38,531 nt of DNA from Anaerolineaceae bacterium (GTDB lineage Bacteria; Chloroflexota; Anaerolineae; Anaerolineales; Anaerolineaceae). Below the pieces are notes generated by a model. It made no database searches and was not told where the DNA came from. It worked only from the letters and a program-made list of their open reading frames with translations. The DNA is taken from the NCBI GenBank assembly GCA_018060515.1, contig JAGOVY010000005.1:1-38531 (forward strand), written 5' to 3'. The position numbers and the translations under genes are program-made. The number at the start of each line of letters is the position of its first letter. Position 1 is the first letter of the stretch. Shown piece by piece: positions 9,277 through 15,947 of this stretch.

Positions 9277-10665
9277 TCAAATTAAAATACGCAGTTTGTC
9301 AACAACGCGCTGCGTACAATTACCGTCAGCGAAGGTACAAATCTCTCTGACAATTTTACGTCGGCCTTCTGCGCGCAAGCCCGGGTTTGTGAAACCCTCG
9401 TTTACGGCGCGAATCATATCTTCACCTGAGGTGACCACATCCAAGCCGCCAGAGCGGGTGATGGGGATGTAGTGTTCACGGAGGTAAAGTTCTTTCAGCA
9501 CACGATCGTATTTCTTGCTTAACCCCGGGTCGTAAGCAGGCCCGATTTGCGGACGATCATAAACTGAACCATCGACAGAAAGTGTGGAGGATGAATTAAT
9601 TTGAACAGCACAGTGTGCCAGCGTGGAACAGAGTTGTTCGATATCCGCCCGGGTGATGTTGATCTGTCCTCTTTTTTCGCTTGCCTGCCAGCTCTGATCA
9701 ACCCAGGTATTCTTTGCTGCCGCCAGGACGCTCTGCCAGCGATCAGAACCGTCACCAGGGTGCCGGCGGAATAGAATCACGGGGTTTGCGGGAATCTCGC
9801 CGCTGGTGATGGCATCATCAAGCTGCTTGAGGAATAACGGCTCATTGGGGACGATCTTGTCAGTGCCGCCGCCGAAGAGGATGACGGGACGGTCGAGCGG
9901 CAGGGAGAGCTTTGCCCGCCAATCGGCTTCATCCATCACGTAGGATGCGTCATAATAAAAGTCGAATTGGGCTGGTCCTGTGATGGTGATTTTTTCAGTT
10001 GTGATGTAGGGGTATGCGCGTAGCAATTCATCGTGGTTGTAATGGTTCCACACAAAGTAATGCTCAAAAGGTACGGGCAAGCGGGTGCGGGTTGTTACGT
10101 TATCAAACGAGAGTATGGAAGTAATAATTCTGATGCCGCGTTTGTCGGCGCAGCGCAAGAGTGGTTCTTCCTTGTTGACGAAGGGTGTGACAGAAAAAAC
10201 AACATCTGGTTTTGCAGCAGCGAGGATCGCATCGAAGTCTGCCTGATTTGAATCCGTCCAGAACAAGGCTTCTTCTTCAGCGAGCAGATTGGGGATGCGG
10301 GAAGAATTCGCGATTTTCAAGCGGTCAGTAATCACCTTTTTTTCATAAGAAAGGCGTTCGCGAAATGACAGGAGCGAACCCTCGCGCCGTATATCAATGA
10401 GGGTGGTATTGGTCTTGCGGTCAAACTTGTGCCAGAGGTTGACCAATTCACGAGTTTCTTTAAAACGCGGACTAAAGGTAAAGTTCGGCACTTGGAAGAT
10501 TTCACAGCCTAAGCGCTTGAAGTCTTCTTCAAGCTCGGTATCCTGCCAGCTCAACGCAATCAATGGCTGAGAGAACTCGGTGAGTTTGTCGAGCATTCCG
10601 GTTCTTAGAATATAACGCACGGAGAAATGTGTAAAAATGGGGATTAATAATCGGGGTTTAGACAT
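9277..10665 (-). CDS. GT-B-type glycosyltransferase/glycerophosphotransferase-like protein
   Basis: The exact function is not recognised. The 462-residue protein has two Rossmann-like halves. The C-terminal half has VILFGGGTD, VILFRRHPGDGSDRW and the motif INSSSTLSVDGSVYDRPQIGPAYDP. This resembles the donor-binding region of GT-B enzymes and CDP-glycerol glycerophosphotransferases, where Ser/Thr and an acidic residue precede a G/D-x-P. The N-terminal half begins with LLIPIFTHFSVRYILRTG. There is no signal peptide or membrane segment, so it is probably cytosolic. It is monocistronic from its own promoter, in line with eno but with an 84-base gap. The leader of about 14 bases has no ribosome-binding site. 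A role in surface polymer or glycolipid synthesis is an inference from fold only. Confidence 0.55.
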   Translation of the reverse strand: MSKPRLLIPIFTHFSVRYILRTGMLDKLTEFSQPLIALSWQDTELEEDFKRLGCEIFQVPNFTFSPRFKETRELVNLWHKFDRKTNTTLIDIRREGSLLSFRERLSYEKKVITDRLKIANSSRIPNLLAEEEALFWTDSNQADFDAILAAAKPDVVFSVTPFVNKEEPLLRCADKRGIRIITSILSFDNVTTRTRLPVPFEHYFVWNHYNHDELLRAYPYITTEKITITGPAQFDFYYDASYVMDEADWRAKLSLPLDRPVILFGGGTDKIVPNEPLFLKQLDDAITSGEIPANPVILFRRHPGDGSDRWQSVLAAAKNTWVDQSWQASEKRGQINITRADIEQLCSTLAHCAVQINSSSTLSVDGSVYDRPQIGPAYDPGLSKKYDRVLKELYLREHYIPITRSGGLDVVTSGEDMIRAVNEGFTNPGLRAEGRRKIVREICTFADGNCTQRVVDKLRILI

Positions 10666-10685
10666 TGAGTTTCAAATCATTCTTT

Positions 10686-10714
10686 TATATAGAATTTTTT
10701 CCAAGACCGCACAA
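10686..10714 (-). promoter_or_regulatory. Promoter of the glycosyltransferase-like gene
   Basis: TTGTGC (10709-10714) and TATATA (10686-10691) on the minus strand are spaced 17 bases. Predicted transcription starts about 14 bases before the ATG at 10665. Beyond it, up to the pyrG stop at 10907, there is about 190 bases of spacer with no gene and only a weak CTGCCA/TGGCAG inverted repeat (about 10853-10886). Confidence 0.5.
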
Positions 10715-10906
10715 CAACTCAGCTATTATACCTGTTTGGCTGGCCTTTTGGGTTGCTGTGGATGTGCAACCAATGTGATAAACGAAAATTGCTTTCCATG
10801 GAGCGTGAGCAGAAAGAGTTGCCCCTAAAAGAAAAACATCAGGGCGGCGCTGCCAGAATATAAGTTCAAATCATTTTGGCAGTTTTTACAAACCACTCAT
10901 TGCAGG

Positions 10907-12559
10907 TTAGTTTTCACTTGGAGGGTTGCTAAGCAGCGGCGGGTCAAGGTATTCAATTCCGGCATTGAGCGCGGCTGCGCGCATGAAGGCGATAAAAAGC
11001 GGGTGCGCTCGTGTCGGCCGGGATAGGAATTCGGGATGGAATTGGCAGCCAAGCATGAAGGGATGATCTTTCAATTCCACAATTTCAACCAACGCCTTAT
11101 CCGGTGAAAGCCCTGAGAAGAGCATACCGTTATCAGAAAAGCGTTGGCGATATTGATTATTAAACTCGAAACGGTGACGGTGGCGCTCATCAATTCTGTC
11201 GCAGCCATAAGCTTGGGCTGCGATGCTGCCAGGCAGCAAATCGCATGGATACAAACCCAAGCGCATCGTGCCGCCTAAATCTTGAATGCTTTTTTGGTCT
11301 GGCAGCAAGTCGATCACCGGGTTAGCGGTGGAGTGGTCAAATTCGGTGGAATTCACCTGATCTGACTTGAGAATGTACCTGCCAAATTCTACGCACAAAA
11401 GCTGCATTCCCAGGCAGATACCCAAATATGGTGTCAGGCTGGAGCGGGCATAATTGGCAGCGTTAATCTTACCCTCTATGCCGCGGTTGCCAAAACCGCC
11501 TGGCACGAGTATGCCGTTCATGTTTTGCAATGTTTCGTGGGAATTACCCTTCTCCAAATCGGATGATTGCACCCAATGCAAGTCGAGCTCTAACCCCAGA
11601 GAAAGGGCAGCGTGATTGAGGGCTTCTTTTACGCTGAGGTAGGCATCATGGAGTTCAACGTATTTTCCTACCAGGGCTATTGAAACCACAGGTCTTTCTT
11701 TTTTCGTTTCACGCACCAGGGTTTCCCAGCCTGAAAGGTCAGGTTTTTTTCTGGGTTCCAAATTAAATCGCTCCAGCAAGTACTCTCCCACCTGTTCCTT
11801 TTCAAGCAGCAGGGGAATCTCATAGAGTACAGGCATGGTAACCATGGGGATTACTGCGCGCTTTTCAACGTCACAAAATTGGGCGATTTTCTCGCGGATA
11901 CTATCATGAACCGGCTTGTCGCTGCGGGCGATGATCATATCTGGCGAAATGCCAATCGAACGTAATTCAGCCACCGAGTGTTGGGTTGGCTTAGTCTTAA
12001 TCTCATCGGTGGCGCCTATGTATGGCAGCCAGGTGACATGAATGCTGATTGTGTTATCGCGCCCCAGGTCAGAGCGCAGCTGCCTGAGCGCTTCGAGGAA
12101 GGGCAAGCTTTCGATATCGCCAACCGTACCGCCAACCTCGAGGAGAACAATATCCGCGCCAGTAGATTTGGCGGCGAGACCAATGCGTCGTTTGATTTCG
12201 TTGGTAATGTGAGGGATTACCTGTATCGTTCCGCCAAGATAATCGCCATGGCGTTCTTTGGCAATCACTTCTGCATACACCTGGCCGGTTGTCATATTGC
12301 ATACTTTGTTCAGGCGGATATCGATAAAGCGTTCATAGTGACCGAGGTCAAGGTCAGTTTCTGCACCATCATCGGTAACGAATACTTCGCCATGTTGATA
12401 GGGGCTCATCGTACCAGGATCAACATTAATATACGGATCCAGTTTCTGCGCGGCAATTTTATACCCCCGTTCTTTGAGGATCAAACCGACTGACGCAGCC
12501 GTTACCCCTTTTCCGACTGAGCTTACCACACCACCTGTAATGAATATGTATTTTGTCAT
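10907..12559 (-). CDS. pyrG: CTP synthase
   Basis: CTP synthase aminates UTP to CTP using glutamine. The 550-residue protein has the N-terminal synthetase domain (TGGVVSSVGKGVTAASVG P-loop, then KLDPYINVDPGTMSPYQHGE). The C-terminal class I glutaminase domain has the nucleophile Cys in YLGICLGMQ and the His/Glu pair in CQFHPEFLSRP. The frame is open upstream to 12664, but the ATG at 12559 is the start: the protein begins MTKYIFITGG as in homologues, and GGAG lies five bases upstream. The extra upstream codons coincide with a stem-loop in the leader, discussed under regulation. The S1-protein terminator separates it from the gene before. Confidence 0.96.
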   Translation of the reverse strand: MTKYIFITGGVVSSVGKGVTAASVGLILKERGYKIAAQKLDPYINVDPGTMSPYQHGEVFVTDDGAETDLDLGHYERFIDIRLNKVCNMTTGQVYAEVIAKERHGDYLGGTIQVIPHITNEIKRRIGLAAKSTGADIVLLEVGGTVGDIESLPFLEALRQLRSDLGRDNTISIHVTWLPYIGATDEIKTKPTQHSVAELRSIGISPDMIIARSDKPVHDSIREKIAQFCDVEKRAVIPMVTMPVLYEIPLLLEKEQVGEYLLERFNLEPRKKPDLSGWETLVRETKKERPVVSIALVGKYVELHDAYLSVKEALNHAALSLGLELDLHWVQSSDLEKGNSHETLQNMNGILVPGGFGNRGIEGKINAANYARSSLTPYLGICLGMQLLCVEFGRYILKSDQVNSTEFDHSTANPVIDLLPDQKSIQDLGGTMRLGLYPCDLLPGSIAAQAYGCDRIDERHRHRFEFNNQYRQRFSDNGMLFSGLSPDKALVEIVELKDHPFMLGCQFHPEFLSRPTRAHPLFIAFMRAAALNAGIEYLDPPLLSNPPSEN

Positions 12560-12568
12560 TTTAACTCC

Positions 12569-12618
12569 AGTCAGGTTATAAAAGAAGCGAGGAGGGTGTT
12601 TTATCCACGTCCTCCTCG
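12569..12618 (-). promoter_or_regulatory. Terminator-like hairpin in the pyrG leader (candidate attenuator)
   Basis: On the minus strand CGAGGAGG (12618-12611) pairs perfectly with CCTCCTCG (12595-12588). A GTG/CAC continuation brings the arms closer, and the U-rich run CUUCUUUUAUAA follows at once. It ends about ten bases before the pyrG start and its ribosome-binding site, so it can only be a leader element, not the end of the upstream gene, which has its own terminator at 12712-12737. Confidence 0.5.
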
Positions 12619-12689
12619 GTCGTATCCTCACTAAATTGGAATGTCGATTATTTTCATAAGGCAAACTTCACTTTAAAGAAGTGTATCAT

Positions 12690-12695
12690 AAAGTT
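12690..12695 (-). promoter_or_regulatory. Candidate pyrG -10 box
   Basis: TATGAT on the minus strand at about 12686-12691 is preceded at about 16 bases by TTCAAC. This gives a leader of roughly 120 nt that holds a small CACTT/AAGTG hairpin near its 5' end and the terminator-like hairpin near its 3' end. The placement is approximate. Confidence 0.3.
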
Positions 12696-12711
12696 GTTCA
12701 GGTATGGTTGA

Positions 12712-12737
12712 AAAAACCATCCCGCGGGATGGTTTTT
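12712..12737 (-). terminator. Terminator of the S1-domain gene
   Basis: This is a palindrome with arms CCATCCC/GGGATGG, a GC centre and A5/T5 flanks. It begins a few bases after the S1-gene stop codon at 12743 and ends in a T-run in that direction. Confidence 0.85.
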
Positions 12738-12742
12738 GTATG

Positions 12743-13567
12743 TTAGGTGGTTTGAACTTTGTTTTCGAGAGTGCGGGCGAGGATTTCATCCTGTTCAGAA
12801 GAGGATGCCTTCGCTTTGCGCGCCTCTGATTTTTGCTTGTTCTTGGCTTTTTCCATTGCAGCTCGCATCGCCAATTCCATGGAGGTTGGTTCGGGTTCTG
12901 CTGGTTCATTCACAGATTCAAGGATGGCTGAATTGTCGTACTCGGTTTTTTGGCGCGGTTTACGCTGAGCTTTTTTCTCTCGTTGTGGGGCCGGAGAGCT
13001 GGCTGGCGTGGGTGCGGGTCTTTCTGTTACGACGACTTCAGGCTCGGGCTGGATTGCTTTAATGCTCAATTTAATCTGTTTCTTGCGCCGATTGACATCA
13101 ATAATCTGGGCTTCAACTTCTTCGCCCTCTTTGATGACGTCAGAAGGAACTTTTACATAACCATGCGCCATTTCACTGATGTGAACCAAGCCTGGTCTTT
13201 CTGCACCGATTTCGACAAAGGCGCCGAATTTTTCAAGGCGAACAACTTTCCCTTTTACGGTGTCACCGACTTTTACCTCACGCCATTCAAGTTCAAGAGG
13301 TTTGATCATCGTCATTTCAATGCGTTCTTCTTCGTCTTTATGGGCAATTTTCTTTACCCAGACGTCAATCTCATCCCCAGGTTTCAGAACTTCATCTGCC
13401 TTTTTATTGGGTGCATCTTCAGGAATTACAATTTGTGAAACATGTAATAAAGCCGGTTTACCGACACCAATATCAAGGGCTGCACCAGCCAGTGTTACCT
13501 TTAAAACTCGGGCTTTGAATTGCTTTTTTAGTTCGAGGTTGGTCTTTTCTTGTGAATCAGCGCTCAT
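12743..13567 (-). CDS. Two-S1-domain RNA-binding protein
   Basis: This 274-residue protein is distinct from ribosomal protein S1, being much shorter. S1 domain 1 spans about 13-85 (VLKVTLAGAALDIGVGKPALLHVSQI). S1 domain 2 spans about 97-170 (GDTVKGKVVRLEKFGAFVEIGAERPGLVHISEM). The tail of about 100 residues is Pro/Glu/Lys-rich, low-complexity, and probably disordered. Such proteins may act in translation or RNA turnover; the target is unknown. The gene is monocistronic with a perfect consensus promoter and a strong terminator, so high constitutive expression is likely. The ribosome-binding site is weak (GAAAGAG about 14 bases upstream). Confidence 0.82.
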   Translation of the reverse strand: MSADSQEKTNLELKKQFKARVLKVTLAGAALDIGVGKPALLHVSQIVIPEDAPNKKADEVLKPGDEIDVWVKKIAHKDEEERIEMTMIKPLELEWREVKVGDTVKGKVVRLEKFGAFVEIGAERPGLVHISEMAHGYVKVPSDVIKEGEEVEAQIIDVNRRKKQIKLSIKAIQPEPEVVVTERPAPTPASSPAPQREKKAQRKPRQKTEYDNSAILESVNEPAEPEPTSMELAMRAAMEKAKNKQKSEARKAKASSSEQDEILARTLENKVQTT

Positions 13568-13612
13568 AATTTCTCGTTTTCTCTTTCCATAAACGTGGGT
13601 TAACGAAGCAGG

Positions 13613-13641
13613 ATTATACCTCTTGCCTCAAGATCTGTCAA
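13613..13641 (-). promoter_or_regulatory. Perfect sigma-70-type promoter for the S1-domain gene
   Basis: TTGACA (13636-13641), 17 bases, then TATAAT (13613-13618) on the minus strand. This is the only promoter in the window matching both consensus hexamers. It implies a leader of about 40 nt. Confidence 0.85.
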
Positions 13642-13649
13642 TTAATAAG

Positions 13650-13670
13650 CTGGAAAACACAGGTTTTCAG
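13650..13670 (-). terminator. Weak stem-loop after the S41 protease gene
   Basis: A CTGAAAAC/GTTTTCCAG stem with one bulge lies just past the S41 stop at 13673, but no clear T-run follows. It may only partly stop transcription into the S1 gene. Confidence 0.3.
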
Positions 13671-13672
13671 GA

Positions 13673-14935
13673 TCAAAAACCATTCTTTAGCACTTCGATT
13701 GCTTTTTCCAGTTGACGGTCAAATTCTTCTTCGATGTCCTGCTCTGTCAATTCAACCACAAAATCGGGTTCGAGTCCGGTGCCGTGAATCAACCGGCCGT
13801 TGGGTGTGAGCCAGCGCGCGACAGTAATTTTCACCGCGCCTTGGTTGTCTTCCAATGGAATCCAATTTTGGACGGATCCCTTGCCGAATGTGGTGGTGCC
13901 GACGATTTTTCCGCGTTGGTAGTCTTGAATCGCTCCGGCTGTAATTTCTGAAGCTGAGGCCGATCCTTCATTAACCAAGACCACCAGTGGAATTTTGGTT
14001 GCCAACCCGCCAGGAAGCGCTTCCAGGACTGTTTCTTCCCCGCTGCCCATGCGTTCGATCATCACCGGACCGGAACCGATGAATTGAGAGATAATTTCAA
14101 TGGCGGTATCAACATAGCCGCCGCCGTTGTTGCGCAGATCTAAAATGAGGCCATCAGGGTTCTGTGCCAATAACTCGCGCAGCGCAACTTTGAAATCTCT
14201 TGAGCTTTGATCTCCGAAGGTAAACAAGGCGATATAACCAATATTCTCTCCTTCGAGCATACGGCTTTCAACACTCGGGACGTTGATTATTGCCCGCTGA
14301 AGGGTGATATCGATTGTTTCGTCAGGGGAGGAGCGTTTAATTGTCAGAACAAGGGTAGTACCTTCGGGGCCTTTAACAGATTGCAGCACGATGTTCGGAT
14401 CAACTCCGACTACATTATTCCCATCCACTGCAATGATTAAATCGCCGCTTTTCAAGCCGGCTGCTTCAGCTGGAGAGTTCGGCATTGGGCTGATGATGGT
14501 GAGATATTCGCCGCTGGTATCCACCCAGGCACCGATACCGCCATACGATCCTTCAAGTGGCGCGGTGGCTTGTTCGTATTCTATAGGCGTCATGTAGGCT
14601 GAGTGCTGATCACCCAACGAGTCGAGCATCCCGCGAATTGCGCCCTGCATGAGTTTGACATCATCAACCGGTTGGTCAACAAACTGATCATGGACAATGT
14701 CCCATGATTCCCAGAAGGGTTTAAACAGCTCTTCACGCGTTTCCGGTGCGGTTGCGGCTGTTCCTTCTGTTGGCGAGTTCTCTTTGTTTGTGGAGAAATT
14801 GGGTACAAGTGTTTCGAGTGGCGATTGAGATGGAATCAGCCATCCCAGGAGCACACCGCCTGAAAATGAGCCAGCCAGTAATAAGAGTGCCAAGAAAATC
14901 AACAGGATTTTAATACCTGTGTTATTGTTTTTCAT
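13673..14935 (-). CDS. S41-family C-terminal processing protease (CtpA/CtpB type)
   Basis: A 420-residue membrane-anchored serine protease. The signal-anchor is at about 8-34, then a Ser/Pro/Thr linker, a helical N-terminal domain, a PDZ domain (about 130-200) and the S41 catalytic domain. The catalytic dyad is Ser327 in NEGSASASE and Lys352 in TTFGKGSVQ; the 25-residue spacing equals that known for CtpB and D1 protease. Such enzymes cleave C-termini of exported proteins or cell-wall regulators. The start overlaps the preceding 93-residue membrane protein by four bases (ATGA), so that small protein is a likely partner. It is the last gene of the HAD / 93-aa / S41 operon. Confidence 0.93.
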   Translation of the reverse strand: MKNNNTGIKILLIFLALLLLAGSFSGGVLLGWLIPSQSPLETLVPNFSTNKENSPTEGTAATAPETREELFKPFWESWDIVHDQFVDQPVDDVKLMQGAIRGMLDSLGDQHSAYMTPIEYEQATAPLEGSYGGIGAWVDTSGEYLTIISPMPNSPAEAAGLKSGDLIIAVDGNNVVGVDPNIVLQSVKGPEGTTLVLTIKRSSPDETIDITLQRAIINVPSVESRMLEGENIGYIALFTFGDQSSRDFKVALRELLAQNPDGLILDLRNNGGGYVDTAIEIISQFIGSGPVMIERMGSGEETVLEALPGGLATKIPLVVLVNEGSASASEITAGAIQDYQRGKIVGTTTFGKGSVQNWIPLEDNQGAVKITVARWLTPNGRLIHGTGLEPDFVVELTEQDIEEEFDRQLEKAIEVLKNGF

Positions 14936-15213
14936 TCATTCACCTCGTTGGGATGTTCATTGTTCATATTTTGTAGTTTTTCAGCCTCAGGGTTCAGCTG
15001 CTGAACTTTGGTTGATAGTTCATTGAGTTTTTTGTTCTCCGCACCAAACGGGTCGCGCAAGGTGGTGCCTGCATTTTGCATCATTGAAATCCAGGTTTGG
15101 TCTTTGCTATTCTTTTTTGCATGTGTAAATAAGGAGACAAACAAGCCGATTGTTAAGAAAACTACGAAAATAATCAATAACCAACCGAAAAGTGAAATTG
15201 AGTTTCCCGCCAT
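14932..15213 (-). CDS. Small single-pass membrane protein of unknown function
   Basis: No family is recognised. The 93-residue protein has one hydrophobic segment (about 7-30), a short basic stretch (HAKKNSKD) that by the positive-inside rule puts the C-terminal part in the cytoplasm, and a tail (about 58-85) with heptad-like Leu spacing, possibly a short coiled coil. It begins immediately after the HAD gene stop, with AAAGG as ribosome-binding site inside that gene, and overlaps the S41 protease start by four bases. This tight position suggests it is made with the protease and may dock or regulate it. Confidence 0.65.
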   Translation of the reverse strand: MAGNSISLFGWLLIIFVVFLTIGLFVSLFTHAKKNSKDQTWISMMQNAGTTLRDPFGAENKKLNELSTKVQQLNPEAEKLQNMNNEHPNEVNE

Positions 15214-15870
15214 TTAGAACCTTTCGGGTGCCGGCTTGTCTGTGGGTATCACGTCTGGCAGATCTGCAATGGTGAGAATTGCCGCATCGGCGTGAGGGCA
15301 GCGTACGTCTGTGCCCACTTGAATTGTGAAGAAGCCCATTTCGCGGGCAGTAGCTAAATTGCGCGGTGAATCGTCAATCATGACACAATCAGCTGTTGAA
15401 ACAATGCCGCTGATTTCAATCGCCTTTTGAAAGGCATCTGTCAGCGGTTTACAGTAAGGCGAAAGCTGTAGAATGTCGATAATCTCTGGGAAGAACTCTT
15501 CAATTCCGAGCGCAGCAAGCACTCTTTCAGCATGCTCTTTATTAGCATTGGTGAAAATTACTTTACGGGCTGAATAGAGAGACAGTGTATCTACCAGGGC
15601 GAGATCCTCTTGAAGATAACGGTTGATGGGAATATCATGGACAAAATCGAGAAAGTGCTTTTCATCAATCCCATAACGGGTGCTTAACCCGCGAAGGGTG
15701 GTGCCGTATTCGAGAAAAAGCTCTTCTCGCAGTTCGGAAACTTCTTGCTGCGGGATCTTGAGCAAATCCATAATAAATGTATCCATGCGTGAGCCGATTG
15801 CCTGCCAAATTCCCGATGTAGCAGGATAGAGCGTTTCATCTAAATCGAAAAACATGGTTTCGAAACTCAT
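15214..15870 (-). CDS. HAD-family hydrolase, pyrimidine 5'-nucleotidase-like
   Basis: A 218-residue haloacid-dehalogenase phosphatase. Motif I is FFDLDETLYP with the nucleophile Asp, motif II is VIFTNANKEHA, and the Lys plus motif III region is YCKPLTDAF then DCVMIDDSPRNLATA. The LYP ending of motif I and the overall arrangement resemble the SDT1/PHM8 pyrimidine 5'-nucleotidase group, but the substrate is an inference. The ATG at 15870 is used rather than far-upstream frames because a TATACT box ends seven bases before it. The start has no ribosome-binding site and is probably leaderless. It is first in an operon with the small membrane protein and S41 protease, and divergent from mutL. Confidence 0.82.
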   Translation of the reverse strand: MSFETMFFDLDETLYPATSGIWQAIGSRMDTFIMDLLKIPQQEVSELREELFLEYGTTLRGLSTRYGIDEKHFLDFVHDIPINRYLQEDLALVDTLSLYSARKVIFTNANKEHAERVLAALGIEEFFPEIIDILQLSPYCKPLTDAFQKAIEISGIVSTADCVMIDDSPRNLATAREMGFFTIQVGTDVRCPHADAAILTIADLPDVIPTDKPAPERF

Positions 15871-15877
15871 AGCGGTT

Positions 15878-15883
15878 AGTATA
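15878..15883 (-). promoter_or_regulatory. -10 box upstream of the HAD gene
   Basis: TATACT on the minus strand ends seven bases before the ATG at 15870. The -35 region is unclear. Only 49 bases separate it from the divergent mutL -10 box. Confidence 0.45.
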
Positions 15884-15932
15884 CCCTTATTTCTGTCCAG
15901 AGGATAAACACATATCCTTAAAAGCGGTGAGA

Positions 15933-15938
15933 TATAAT
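15933..15938 (+). promoter_or_regulatory. TATAAT box upstream of mutL
   Basis: A perfect TATAAT ends nine bases before the mutL ATG at 15948. A leader of at most two or three bases is predicted, and there is no ribosome-binding site. Confidence 0.5.
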
Positions 15939-15947
15939 AGAAGCATA

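Noticed and set aside
11978-12493. A 171-codon plus-strand open frame opposite pyrG
   Set aside because: It is a shadow of the highly conserved CTP synthase N-terminal domain, with no ribosome-binding site or family features.
12560-12664. 35 extra in-frame codons at the pyrG N-terminus
   Set aside because: They run through the leader hairpin, homologues start at MTKYIFITGG, and the good ribosome-binding site is at the inner ATG.
15927-15947. GTG start for mutL seven codons upstream
   Set aside because: It lies before the TATAAT box at 15933-15938, so it would not be in the transcript; the MutL N-terminus is normal from 15948.
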